Assembly (NCBI RefSeq): GCF_011065895.1
Contig: NZ_JAALCR010000027.1
Location: 1 to 64,000 of the forward strand
DNA: 64,000 bases
Direction: 5' to 3'
DNA from: Paludisphaera rhizosphaerae
Lineage (GTDB): Bacteria; Planctomycetota; Planctomycetia; Isosphaerales; Isosphaeraceae
Within the stretch, counting starts at the first letter, position 1. Every line of letters begins with the position of its first letter. Below are positions 18,554 through 30,842 of this stretch, in pieces. Both the position numbers and the translations under genes were made by a program. The notes below the pieces were generated by a model, which was given only the letters and a program-made list of their open reading frames with translations, was not told where the DNA came from and made no database searches.

Positions 18554-21500
18554 ATGAGCCGCAAGCCCGCCGACCGACGTCGCATTCGCGAGTCCCGCCG
18601 CGCCCGCACGCTGAGAGGGTTCGTCCCGTCGATCCAGCCGCTGGAGGCCCGCCAGCTGATGACCGGCGAGATTTATGTGAGCGACCTGGCGTGGTCGTCG
18701 TCGAGCAACGGCTTGGGGCCGGTGGAACGGGACGCGAGCGTGGGGGGGGGGCCGGCTTGAGCGACGGCTCCGCGATCACGCTGGACGGAGCGACGTACGC
18801 CAAGGGTCTGGGAGCGTACGGGGCCAGCGACGTAGAAGTGGCGTTGGACGGCCGCTACTCGCGGTTCCAGGCGGTCGTGGGGATCGACGACGACGCCTCG
18901 GGTGCCGGATCGGCCGTGTTCCAGGTGTGGGCGGACGGGGTGAAGCTGTTCGACTCGGGGGTGCTGACCCTCGCGGACGCGGCGGCGTCGATCGACGTCC
19001 CTGTCGCGGGCAATTCGACGCTCCACCTGATGACGACCGACGGCGGCGACGGCTCCGCATCTGACCACGCCGATTGGGCCGACGCCAAGCTGACGAAGGC
19101 CTCGTCGGCAGCGTACGTGGGGACGGACGCGACGACCCAGGGGGATTGGCTCGGGGTCTACGGCGGCGATGGCTACAAGTTGGCGGGCGACGACACGGAC
19201 GATCCGGACTACGCGACGGTCTCCATCGACGACGGCGTCGAGCATACGTGGGACCCCAATCCGGGCTCGTCGACGACGCGGGCGTTGCAGCGGGCCGACG
19301 GCTCCGGGCGGGTGGCGGCGACCTGGTTCAACACCTCGGAATTCGCGGTGGTCGTCGACGTGACGCCGTCGGATGACGCGACCCACCGGATCAGCCTCTA
19401 CCTGCTGGACTGGGATGCCGGCGGGCGCACGGAGCGGATCGACGTGGTGAGCCTGGCGACCGGCGACGTGCTGGACAGCCGGAACGCGTCGGATTTCGCC
19501 GGCGGGGCGTACCTGACCTGGGACGTGCGCGGTGCAGTGCGGTTCCGGGTGGTCCACGACGGCGGGTCGAACGCGGTCGTCAGCGGCGTCTTCTTCGACC
19601 CCGTCCCCAACTCGGCCTCCGCCTCGTTCGTGAAGCCCGACGCGACGACCCAGGGCGACTGGATCGGCTCGTACGGCGGTGACGGCTATTCGCTGGCCGG
19701 AGGCTGGGAATCCCAGCCGGGTTATGCAACCGTCAGTTTCAACAACAAGCTCGACTACGTCTGGGATTCGAACGTCGTCGCTGGAGAGACGCGGGCGGTG
19801 CAGAAGCCCGACGGTTCGGGCCGCGTCGCGGCGGCCTGGTTCAACTCGTCGCCGTTCGAGGTGGTCGTCGACGTGACGCCGTCGGACGATGCGACGCATC
19901 GGATCAGCCTGTACCTGCTGGATTGGGACGGCATCGCTCGAATTACTCAGATCGAGGTCGTCGATCCGGTGACGGGCGCGGTGTTGGACTCCCGAGAGGC
20001 GTCGCAATTCCACGACGGCCTCTACCAGACGTGGGACGTCCGCGGTTCGGTGCAGTTCCGCATCACCCGGGTGGGAGGAGCCAACGCCGTGGTCAGCGGG
20101 ATCTTCTTCGACCCGGTCCCAGGAATGTCGACGGCCCCTGCCACGCCCACGGGCGTCGTCGCGGCGGCCGTGTCGGATTCGGCGGTGCAGGTGACGTGGA
20201 CCGCCTCGGCGGGCGCCGACGGCTACACGATCGAACGGAGCGTCGACGGGTCGGACTGGTTCCTAATCGGCACGACGGTCGGGGCGAACGCCACGAGCTA
20301 CCTGAACTTGGGCCTTTCCGAGGGGACTCGCTACTCTTACCGCGTCGCGGCGACCAACGAATCGGTGAGTTCCACGCCCAGCGGTTCGGAGTCCGCGAGG
20401 ACGCTCTTGAAGACTCCGACGGGCTTGACGGCCGTCTTCGTCTCGGCCTCGAGCGTCGTTCTGGCTTGGGTCGACGTCTCGGCCCTAGAAACGGGCTATA
20501 TCGTCGAGATGTCGCAGGACGGGGTCAACTGGGTCGAAGCGACAACGACAGCGGAGAATGCGACCAATGCGACGGTGACGGGCGCATTCGGCTCAGTGGC
20601 GACGCACTTCCGAGTCAGTGCTTTCGGAACTGACGGCCGTACCTCTGGCATGTCAAACACCGAGACGGTATTGCCGAGCCTGGGGGCCCCGACCAATCTC
20701 TCGGCGACCCCAGCCTCCGCCACTCAGGTCGACCTGACGTGGACAGACAATTCCAGCGACGAACAGAGTTTCGTGGTGGAACGGTCGTCGGACGGTGGAG
20801 CCACTTGGCAGGTCGCAAGTGTGGGAGCCGATCAGAACACGTACGCCGCCACAGGCTTGACCGCGGGAGTCACGTATTTATTCCGAGTCTATGCCAGCAA
20901 CGAATCGGGGGATTCCGCGTTTTCCAACGTTGTTTCCATAACAACACCGGTCTACCCGAGCCGACCGACGCTGAACACGGCGACGGCGTTGTCGGATTCG
21001 AGCATCGCCCTGTCGTGGACGGACGTCGCGGGCGAGACGGGCTACCGCATCGAACGCAGCACCAACAGTGGTTCGACATGGACGACGGCGGGAACCGCTG
21101 ATGCCGGGGCGACCACGTTCACCGACTCCGGGCTCTTGGAAGCGATCTTCTACACCTACCGAGTCGTCGCGACCAACAAGGCGGGGGACTCCCAACCGAG
21201 CGGGACCAAGGTCGTCGCAACCTTGCCATCCGCCCCTATCAACCTGTCGGCGACGGTGATCTCCGGCGACCGGATCGACCTAACGTGGGCTCCACATTCC
21301 ACGTTGGCTGATCTCTACTACGTCGAACAGTTGATCAACGGCACGACTTGGACGCAAGTCGGCACCGCTCTTGGAGCGACTCGGACCAGCTACTCCGCCA
21401 GCGGTCCTTTCGACGCATCGACGACATATTACTTCCGCGTCCGTGCCTATCGATACGTCGGCGGCTACTCCGCCTATTCGGCAATTGTGTCGCCGACAAC

Positions 21501-24500
21501 ACCGGCCTACCCGAGCCGACCGACGCTGAACACGGCGACGGCGTTGTCGGATTCGAGCATCGCCCTGTCGTGGACGGACGTCGCGGGCGAGACGGGCTAC
21601 CGCATCGAACGCGTCAACTACCGTTTTGATTCGATTTGGACGACGGCGGGAACTGCTGATGCCGGGGCGACCACGTTCACCGACTCCGGGCTCTTGGAAG
21701 CGAACTCTTACACCTACCGAGTCGTCGCGACCAACACGGCGGGGGACTCCCAAGCGAGCTTGACCAAAGTCGCCGCGACTCAGCCATCCGCTCCTACCGA
21801 CCTGTCGGCGACGGTGATCTCCGGCGACCGGATCGACCTAAGCTGGGTCACCCATTCCACGTCGATTGGTTACTACTCCGTCGAACGGTTGATCAACGGC
21901 GCGACGTGGACGGAGGTGGGCACCGTTAGCGGGCTGATGACGAACAAGTACACTGCCAGCGGTCCTTTCGACGCATCGACGACATATTACTTCCGCGTCC
22001 GTGCCTTTGGATACGAAGCCGGCTACTCCACCTATACGCCGGCAGCGTCGCCGACGACGCCCGCTTTTCCGCCCGCGCCTGCCAACTTGACGGCGACGCC
22101 CGCCTCACCAACAGCGATCCTTCTCTCCTGGTCTGCCTCAGCAGGCGCGACGAAATATGTGGTCGAGCGGAGGCCGAGCTGGTCGCCTGGATTTACGGAG
22201 GTTGCTGAAGTATCTGACGGCCAAACGACTTACACTGACGCTGGCTTGATCGAAGCGGCGACCTACTATTACCAAGTAAGGGCGCGAGGAAGCTTCGGCG
22301 ATTCCGCGCGGAAATCCGCCTCCACATCGACCTTGTACTACACGCCGACGATTGCGAATCCCGCTACGGCCAGCGCTTCAACCGTCACCGGCACAACCGT
22401 GAATCTAGCCGTTCTGGGTGCCGTGACTGGGGGGGAATCGAAACTCCGGTACATCTGGTCGATCGTCTCCAAGCCCGCAAGCGCCCCCTCCCCGTCGTTC
22501 AGTACAAACACTATAAATTCATCCAAGAATGCCACTGCAACGTTTGGTGCAGCTGGCAACTACACATTCTTGGCGACCATCAGCAACGGCAATCAGTCGG
22601 TGTCCAGCAGCGTCTCGGTCGTGGTCCAGCAGCAGGTGACGAACATCGTCGTGAGCTCGCGGCCTGCCAACGACGAGCCGGACGGCAAATTCCAATTCAC
22701 GGCCGACGCGCGGGACCAATTCGGGCAGGAGATGGCGGTTCCGCAGTCCTTCGCCTGGTCTATACCACCCGACAGTTCCGGCACGATCTCGGCGGACGGC
22801 CTCTACTCTTCCGCCGATCCTTCGGCGGTCGCGCCGGCAGCCGTACAAGTTTCGGCGGGAGGGATGACCAAGACCGCCGTGACCAATCCCGGATATATCA
22901 AATATACGCTCAAGGGGGATTACGTCGCGGCCGGCGTCGGGATCCGAGGCAAGAATGCGGGCACGATCACGATCGGCGAGATACCCTCCGGGGCGACCGT
23001 GAAGGGTGCCTATCTATATTGGGCCTATCTGGCCAACAGCGAGAATCCAGCGTTCGCGAAACTTGGATTCGACGGCGTCGCGATCACCGGAAGTCGTATT
23101 GGGACCGGCATCGATACAAACTGGGGTCTGAACTCCAGTTATTCATACAGGGCCGACGTCACCAAGCAGGTCACCGGCAACGACATGTTTACGCTCACCA
23201 ACATCGTCTCCTCCAGCCAAAGTTTAGCTCAGGGGGCCTCGCTCGTCGTCATATACAACGACGAACTTGCCGTCGCGAAGACGGTCATCATCCAGGACGG
23301 CAACAGCGTGATCTATTACGCCGGCGACTCGTTCACCAAGCAATTCAAGGATTTTTACGCCGTCGGTCCCGTCGAGGCTCGGACGACGTTCATTGTCGGT
23401 GATGGGCAGGACGATGGATCGACGGACTACGATGACCGTGCCAAGTTCACCGGGAGCACCGGTCAGATTCCCTGGACGAATTCCTTCACTGGTGCGGATG
23501 GCGCGTACTGGGACACTCAAACCTACGACGTCTCGTCAACGATCAAGCTGGGCGACACCTCGGCCTCCGTCTCGATCACCGGGGACGGCGACTGCCTCAT
23601 GTGGGTCGCCCAGATTTTCTCGGTGACGAGCCCCATGGTCGACTTGGACGTCGACTCTGACAATTCCGGCACGGTGGACCGTTCGCCAGAGGAAGATCGC
23701 ATTGAGGCCGACGAGAAGCGGACCGGCTACCTGATCGCCGTCGAAACCGAAGACGACGACCGCGACGGGGTGCCCGGCTTCGCTGACGGCTATAACCGCG
23801 ACGGGAACGCCGGCAACGCCGACGACAGCGCAGGAGCGAACCAGAAATTCGGCCGGATGTTCCTGGAAATCCCGCAGTCGTTCGACCTGTCCAACGTGAA
23901 GATCCGGATCACGTACCTTTACTCGGACCCGTCTGTCGTCAGCGTGAATGCCGACGGAAAATATATACCCGACGGAGGCAGGCTCCGGATCTGGACGAAG
24001 GACGCGTCTGCGGCCCGCAATCCGGCCGCCGCCAGCGCGTCCGGCGACTTCGTGCCTTCGGGCGTCTACGATCCGTCGCAACTCGGACTTTCGGGGTCGA
24101 AGCGGACAATCCCCCTCTTCCTTGAGGGGATTGCTGCGGGCAGCGTGGATATCCTGGTTGAAATCGACCCGGACGGAGCCGGGCCAGCCGGGTACGTGAC
24201 CCGGGACTCGGTTCTGGTCCGGGTGGTGAACGTCGACCTCGACGTCAATGGCAACGGATCGCTCCTCGATGCCGTCGATGGTGCCATGAATTATCTGCCT
24301 GGGTATGAGGGCAAGACGCAGAAAATCTCCACCGGGAACAGCTTCAAGAATACGACATTCGTCGGACAGAATATGAGCATCATCGCCGACGGCGTGGGTG
24401 CCGGGATGGGGATCGATTCCGTCCAGTTCAGTTTGACGACTACGTCCCACCTAGGCTATGCAGGCAACGCCGGACTCACCGACCCGGCTTTCGGTCCCGG

Positions 24501-25824
24501 CGGCGCGAATAATAACGACTTTTCATTCCTGCAGAGCACGAATGGCATTTCGGCGATGGGCGTGATGGCGCAGCGCCTAACCTCCGTCGATTTTTGGGCC
24601 AAGGACTACGGCGGGGCCGCCGTGGTGAAAGTCGAATTCATGTCGGGCGGGAGGGTGATACTGACGGTGAACCTCCGCGTGCCGCTCGACATGGACTCGG
24701 ACGGCATCTCCGACGCTTGGGAGCGGCAGAAAGTTCAGGAGTGGAACGTCCAGTACGGGACGAGCCATCCGGTCGATGTCACCGTCTTCTCCAATGGAGA
24801 TGACTCTGAGCTCCAAGATCCTGACGGCGGCACTGGGATTCTCAGCTTCAGCTACGGACCGGCCATGGGAAACCAGGCGGCGGTCGGCGACGGCAAGACT
24901 GTATTCCAAGAGTACCGAGGTTACATTTTCGACGGGGGTGGTTACGATTGGAATGGCACCAACAACCTCAACGCCAGCGGGCATACGCGGCTCAACCCCG
25001 CGTTTAAAGAGCTCCTAGTTGAGGTCGATGCGATGGCCGGGATCGCCCACCTTCCCACTGATATCAGGTCCTGGATGAACACCGTTTCTTGGGGCATGAG
25101 TCAGGCGGTCGACGGTGCAGGTATCCGTATGTTTTACGTTCTCGATGACCTCGCGACCACATTTTCAACTCTACCAAGTCCTGCAAGTCTTGTGGCTTAC
25201 GATCAGGCGAACGCGAACGCTGACATGCCATATCCTACGTTCAGACACCTTCAACTGGTTTCGCGATTCGGATTCACGCCCCAGGGGGGGCTTTCCACCC
25301 GTGTAGAGGGCTCGAATTACGCGGTAGATTTCGGGTTCGATTTTGCGAACTACTATAGCATTTCCACTGATATATCGGCCGCGGCGTTCATCAGCCATGA
25401 GCTGGCGCACATCATAACGTATAACGGAGGCAATGATGGGGCCGGCCATTTCAACGATCCCAACGGCGATGGGACGTCCGCTGATGCAGACGATCAAACT
25501 CGTGTCAACTGGAATTATTTTTATAACTACCCATCCAGACTGCTTACTGTAGAAATGAATTCCGCGTCAACGTCGATCACGCTGGATAGCACCGCAGGCC
25601 TGACAACGGCAGGACTTATTCGAATCGGCGGATTTGCTGGAGAGCTGATTGCCTACACGGGCATTGTCGGAAATACATTAATTGGATTGACTCGGGGATT
25701 TGATGGCACGCCGATTGCGAATTCTTCCGCCGTAGGGACTGCTGTCACACCAGCGTATTACGCCATGGACATGAGAAGGATTCGTTACGGGTACGGTACC
25801 GTGCGATTTATCGACGTCAGGTGA
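18554..25824 (+). CDS. LEPR-type surface protein: NPCBM, paired TTQGDW modules, eight FN3 domains, HExxH C-terminus (frame interrupted at G10)
   Basis: After one inserted base at the G run 18742-18751 the product is ~2423 residues; as written, the frame from 18554 stops at 18758 and the rest is open in another frame. Order: a basic N-terminus ending SIQPLEARQLMTG, the planctomycete LEPR-XLL sorting motif; an NPCBM carbohydrate-binding domain split by the run (YVSDLAWSSSSNGLGPVERD / GATYAKGLGAYGASDVEV / DHADWADAKL); two ~165-residue modules each opening DATTQGDW; eight fibronectin III domains (20140-22340); an Ig/PKD-like segment; a DUF3344-like domain (KGAYLYWAYL, GASLVVIYND); an acidic DxDxDN calcium-type loop (~23640); and near residue 2280 SHELAHIITY, a HExxH zincin-like site. 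Predicted envelope-associated, sugar-binding, possibly proteolytic. The 314-residue gene follows after 16 bases. Confidence 0.82.
18742..18751 (+). other. G10 tract at reading-frame break
   Basis: Ten consecutive G. The upstream frame (LEPR motif and first half of NPCBM) hits TGA at 18758, while the second half of NPCBM reads on in the frame one base back. Eleven G (or eight) would join them. Compatible with a homopolymer sequencing deletion, a phase-variable tract or -1 slippage. Confidence 0.85.
20952..22062 (+). repeat. Recent in-frame duplication of a two-FN3 unit
   Basis: Sequence from 20952 recurs from 21507, a 555-base (185-residue) shift covering exactly two FN3 domains. The first ~110 bases of each copy (SRPTLNTATALSDSSIALSW and onward) are almost identical at DNA level; a one-codon difference near the STNSGSTW/VNYRFDSIW site makes the later offset 558. 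Confidence 0.9.
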
Positions 25825-25840
25825 AACCAGGACATCTCGC

Positions 25841-26785
25841 GTGTTGGCAACGATCGCATTCGCTCTCGCTTGTTCCACCCAGGCCTGGAGTGTCCAAGAT
25901 CCGGTCGAGGGGCCGCGATTCTTCGACGTCCGAGTCCACCTCGACGAGCCGGTTTACCCACTGGGCTCGCCGACTTTCGTCAACCTCGAGCTCGTCAATG
26001 TTCTGAGAGAGATGAATTATCTGAAGCTGGATCACCTCGGGTTGCCGTCGCCCCTCGAATATCGGTTGACAGCCCCGGACGGTCGCCGATCGGACGCACA
26101 GAACTTGGACCGGGACCCCAATTGGATCATCGACGGTCCGCCTATTCCCCATAAATTGTCCGAGCTTTACCCCATCAAACCCGGAGATAGCGTAACACTT
26201 CGCTATGACCTCGCCCGGTTCTTCAGAATTCAACGGCCCGGAACCTATCACCTTGAAGTCGCCGAGCCGGGACGCCCTGCGATCTGCCGAGTCGATTTCG
26301 ACGTCGTGGGGCTTGAAATCCTACAGGCAATCAAGATCAATGAACTATGCGAGCTGCCGCTCAGCTTATTCGAGAAGAATAATGTCTATACTGCACCTAT
26401 CGAGTGTCATCTCGAGATCGGAAAGGTCCCAGTTCGCGAAGGCGGGCCGTGGTTCGCTGTGATCTCAGACGTCATGATCACGGGGCGGAACGTCGCTCGC
26501 GTGGCTCCTCCACTCGTCGTACCTCCCAAGACCCGCGTCGCGGCAAGTGCGATCGACGTCCGAGGTCAGCTCTGGATGGTCTTGGTGGCCGAGGACGCCA
26601 GTACCCTGATGATCTGGGATCTGAAGGAAGGTCGTCGGCGGAGAGCGATCCCGTGGGGAAAGTATGTGATCGAGTTGGGATCGACGCCGATTCGCCCGTT
26701 TTCGAAGGGGAAGGTCGTTATCGCCGGTGTGCCGGGGCAGCCTAAGCTGAGCACGCAACTTGACGCGCAGATCGACCAGCGTTAG
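25841..26785 (+). CDS. Secreted hypothetical protein
   Basis: Predicted 314 residues beginning at GTG 25841. The N-terminus (MLATIAFALACSTQAWSVQD) is a short hydrophobic leader that could be a Sec signal peptide or, because of the Cys in ALACS, a lipoprotein signal. The next ~150 residues look beta-rich (FFDVRVHLDEPVYPLGSPTF, later LRYDLARFFRIQRPGTYHLE), like a macroglobulin- or Ig-type domain, but I cannot assign a family. It starts 16 bases after the surface protein stop on the same strand, so co-transcription with that protein is likely. A decayed IS5-like transposase follows immediately. Function unknown. Confidence 0.7.
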   Translation: MLATIAFALACSTQAWSVQDPVEGPRFFDVRVHLDEPVYPLGSPTFVNLELVNVLREMNYLKLDHLGLPSPLEYRLTAPDGRRSDAQNLDRDPNWIIDGPPIPHKLSELYPIKPGDSVTLRYDLARFFRIQRPGTYHLEVAEPGRPAICRVDFDVVGLEILQAIKINELCELPLSLFEKNNVYTAPIECHLEIGKVPVREGGPWFAVISDVMITGRNVARVAPPLVVPPKTRVAASAIDVRGQLWMVLVAEDASTLMIWDLKEGRRRRAIPWGKYVIELGSTPIRPFSKGKVVIAGVPGQPKLSTQLDAQIDQR

Positions 26786-27359
26786 ACATCACGCATGCGG
26801 AGTGCGAGGCCCAGACCTCCTGAACGACCAGCAGGCGGTCGGAGCGGGCCCGCATGCGTTGCAGGCCCTTGAGCGAGCTGATGGGCCGCTCGACGATCCA
26901 GCGGACCACGCCCAAGCCGCTGCCGTGCGGCGTCCTCCAAGCCATAGGGGCTCGATCCCCATCCACTGCAGCAGGTCCCGGGCCCCTTCGAGTCGTAGCC
27001 CCGGTTGGCCAACAGGTCGTCGGGCAGCTCCTTCGGCCGGCCCGGCTTGCCGCCGACCTTGGGATAGTCGAGGACCAGGGGGATGATGTGGCGATGGTCC
27101 AAGGCGTTCGCCCCGGCGGTCCGGATCCTCACGCTGTCGACCACGACCGTGTCGGCGTCAAGTTTGCCGGCCCGCTTCAACCCCCCGAGCAGGCCATCGC
27201 GGCCGGCACGTCCTCCCAGCGCCAGTTAGTCGCCAAGAGGAACCAGATCACCCGCAATACCTTGCGGTGCGCGATCGGCGGCCGTCCCCCATCGCGGCCG
27301 ACCGGACGCTCCGGCGGCGAGGGGGATGAAAAGGGGCCACTCTTAAATACGCCGGGCAA
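26786..27359 (-). pseudogene. Decayed IS5-family transposase
   Basis: Minus-strand fragments in different frames read as parts of one IS5-type transposase: PPERPVGRDGGRPPIAHRKV and VIWFLLATNWRWEDVPAAMA (N-terminus), KRAGKLDADTVVVDSVRIR, then TAGANALDHRHIIPLVLDYP, GRPKELPDDLLANRGYDS, and finally HGSGLGVVRWIVERPISSLK ending in RRMRARSDRLLVVQEVWAS. The central stretch carrying the catalytic Asp region is partly deleted and the frame shifts near 26950. The 3' end abuts the preceding gene. Non-functional relic. Confidence 0.8.
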
Positions 27360-27420
27360 TTAGGGGGGGATGAAAAGGGGGGATGAAAAGGGGCCACTCT
27401 TAAATACGCCGGGCAATTAG
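27321..27420. repeat. Two direct copies of a 43-base IS-end-like sequence
   Basis: Bases 27321-27363 recur at 27378-27420 (period 57), each GGGGGATGAAAAGGGGCCAC followed by the same 23 bases ending CAATTAG; 27361-27380 looks like a partial third copy. The block lies at the 5' end of the IS5-like relic, so it may be a duplicated terminal repeat of that element. Confidence 0.8.
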
Positions 27421-27893
27421 GAAATCTAGGATTTTTTTGCCAACTGCTGCGATGGCAACGGCCATGTGGTCCTGACCACTACGCCGACCGGACCACCGCC
27501 TCCGCCGCCTGCGACGCCTTCAGTCGGCTCCAGCCAGCGACCAACTCAACGGCCACGTCGACGCTCCCGAGGATTGCATAGACGCCAAGGCGGTCTTCGC
27601 CCCCGTCATCGACGCCCTACGACGGCAATGGCCGTCTCTTCAAACGCCGGTAGTCCACGCGTCTGAATCACGGGCGTAATTCTTGTCGACGACGGGTCAC
27701 GCCCGTCGCCGCGACGTTGCGCTTGGCGTTCGACCGCCGACGCCGGCGGAAATCATGTCGCCACGCGTGCGTTCGTGCTACATTTGTGTCGGTGGTACAT
27801 AGCACCCGGCCGATCGGGACGACGTCCGAGCCGACTGCGGCGAGACCCCACGTCGCGATCCTCGAGTCGGCGGAAAATGGAGAGCACACCGGG
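27421..27893. other. Intergenic stretch before the YifB-like gene
   Basis: Proline-rich short frames only; nothing recognised. It may contain further IS debris given the flanking relic. Confidence 0.35.
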
Positions 27894-29515
27894 ATGCCCG
27901 CCGAGACCAAACAAGCGCGAGTCCGCCGCCTTTCGCACCTGCTCGAGCGCGACCACTCCCTCAACGGCGGCATCCTCTTCGGGCTCGACGGATACGTCGT
28001 GGAAATCCAGGCGAGGGCGATGTCGGTCTTGAACGCCCCGACCCCTTGGCGATTGGCCACGGGGATCACCGGCATGGCGTCCGGCACCGTCCGCGAGGCG
28101 CTCGATCGGATCGCGGGCGCCTTCCGCAAATGCCGCATCCCCGATCCCGACGTCGAGATCCTCATCAACCTGACGCCGGCCACCCTGGAGAAGGACGGCT
28201 CGTGGCTCGACCTGCCGCTGGCCGTCATCATGCTCCAGGCCGCGGGCATGCTGCCTGACCTGCCCGAGCATCGCGAGGGGGACTTCGTCCTGCTCGGCGA
28301 GCTCGGCATCCACGGCGAGATTCGCCGCGTCCCCGGGCCCTCTCGATCGCCTACTGCGCCCGGCCCGGACAGAAGCTGATCGTCCCGGCCGGCAACGAGA
28401 AGGAATGCGCCCTCATCCTCGCCAAGCCGGGCCACGAAGGCTGCGGGATCTACCCGGTCGCGCTCCTGGAGGACGTCGTCGCGTATTTCCGAGGCGAGCG
28501 GAAGCTGGATAACGCCCTCAAGGCGGGGATCTCGTTCGACTCGTTCATCGAGCGAGCCCCGGATTTCGGCTTGATCCGGGGTCAGGCGAAATCCAAGGAG
28601 GCGGCCTGCATCGCGGCCGCCGGAGGGCACAACCTCCTGCTGATCGGCCCCCCGGGCGAAGGCAAATCGCTGATGGCCAGCGCCCTGCCGGGCATCCTGC
28701 CACGCCTCAGCGACGAAGAGAAGGTCCAGCTCACGAGGATCTATTCCGCCTATGGGGCGCTCGAAAAAGACGGTGTCGCCGTGACGCGTCGACCCATGCG
28801 GACGATCCATCACACGGCGTCCCGCCAATCCGTCGTCGGGGGCGGTTCCCGGATACCGCGGCCCGGCGAGATCACGCTCAGCCATCTCGGGGTCTTGTTC
28901 CTGGACGAGATCGCCGAGTTCTCCACGTCGACGCTCGAGGCGCTTCGCCAGCCCATGGAGAGCGGCGAGATCCAGATCTCCCGGGTCGGGGCGACGCTGT
29001 CGTACCCGGCCCGGTTCACGTTGGTGGCGGCCATGAACCCCTGCCCTTGCGGGTATTACGGCACGGACCTGTGCCGCTGCAAGAACGTGGACGTTCGGAA
29101 GTATCAACGCAAGCTCAGCGGACCGATCCTGGATCGCATCGACCTCCAGGTCGAGCTCAGCCGCCTCTCGACCGACGAGCGATTCGCCGAGACGAAGGAG
29201 GAATCGCCGCGGCTGCGTGCGCTCGTCGAGCGGGCCAGGGAACGTCAACGCAAACGGTTCGCCGGCCTGCCGATCCCGCACAACGCCGCAATGCCGGGCG
29301 GCCGCGTCCTCGAGTATTGCAACTTCGGCGAGGATGCGAGGGCGTCGCTGCGTTCGATCGTGGACCGCAACGTCCTCTCGACGCGCTCGATGGACCGGCT
29401 CTGCAAGGTCGCCCGGACCGTGGCGGACCTTAAGGACTGCGAGCAGGTCGAACCCGCCCATCTGGAGAAGGCGGCCGAATTCGTCGTCGGCGGAATGCTG
29501 CGGGAAGCGTTGTGA
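27894..29515 (+). CDS. yifB: YifB/ComM-type Mg-chelatase-like AAA+ ATPase, frame interrupted near 28337
   Basis: A ComM/YifB-family ATPase, ~540 residues if one base is restored. The N-terminal ChlI-like part reads GILFGLDGYVVEIQ, EILINLTPATLEKDG and FVLLGELGIHGEIRRVPG, after which the frame runs into a stop at 28379. The continuation lies one frame back (ALSIAYCARPGQKLIVPAGN, then GLIRGQAKSKEAACIAA), so one base is missing in or near CCCCGGGCCC (28331-28340). The ATPase part is intact: Walker A GPPGEGKS, Walker B VLFLDEIAEF, the family Cys cluster NPCPCGYYG, and the C-terminal helical domain. The family's ComM member acts as a branch-migration helicase in natural transformation. Divergent compared with usual homologues. 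The upstream limit is uncertain; ATG 27894 precedes the conserved start by ~35 residues. Confidence 0.8.
28331..28340 (+). other. Reading-frame break in the YifB-like gene
   Basis: CCCCGGGCCC at this point switches the conserved YifB sequence from one frame to another; an additional G (GGGG) would restore GEIRRVPGALSIAYC as one reading frame. Confidence 0.75.
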
Positions 29516-30062
29516 GTCCAGGAGCCCCATCGGACGTCGGCGAATCGTGCTTCCGATAAAGGCAGCTCTGGATCACCAGCTAATAAAGCCCTGGGCACAC
29601 CGCACATCCTTTATAATCATTTTATGTTCAATTAGTCAAAACTGAGCGCCATTATTTAACCCAGGCCCAAGGGCTCAAGCCAGCCCCTTTTCAACCCTGA
29701 GAGCCAACCCGTCCGACCGTCCGATCTTGGGTGTTATGATCGCCAATGTGAAAACTAGCCGGCACTGAAGGCCACGCCTCTTGAAGGCCTCGCCGACCGT
29801 CGGATAACCGGCCTTTATGTTGCGCTCGCGCCGAGGCCGTCGGCGATCGGCTTCCGAGATCTCTCTGAGATGAGATCGCCTCGTTCGCCCGGCTCTCGTT
29901 CATCGACGAACCAGTTCAAACAAACGGAGGGCAGGGGAATTTTGCAGGCGAGCCGCCTGAAAGGATGCGGTCTCGACGGCCGGGTCTTGCCGGGAGGTCG
30001 CCGCGCTCGGAACTTGGATCGACGCGTCATCACCATCGGCCCGCGATCCGGAGGCGTCCGCG
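29516..30062. other. Intergenic stretch, nothing recognised
   Basis: About 550 bases including an AT-rich block at 29595-29645 unlike its high-GC surroundings. No conserved frame; possible promoter zone for the gene at 30063. Confidence 0.4.
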
Positions 30063-30838
<776 letters not shown>

Positions 30839-30842
<4 letters not shown>

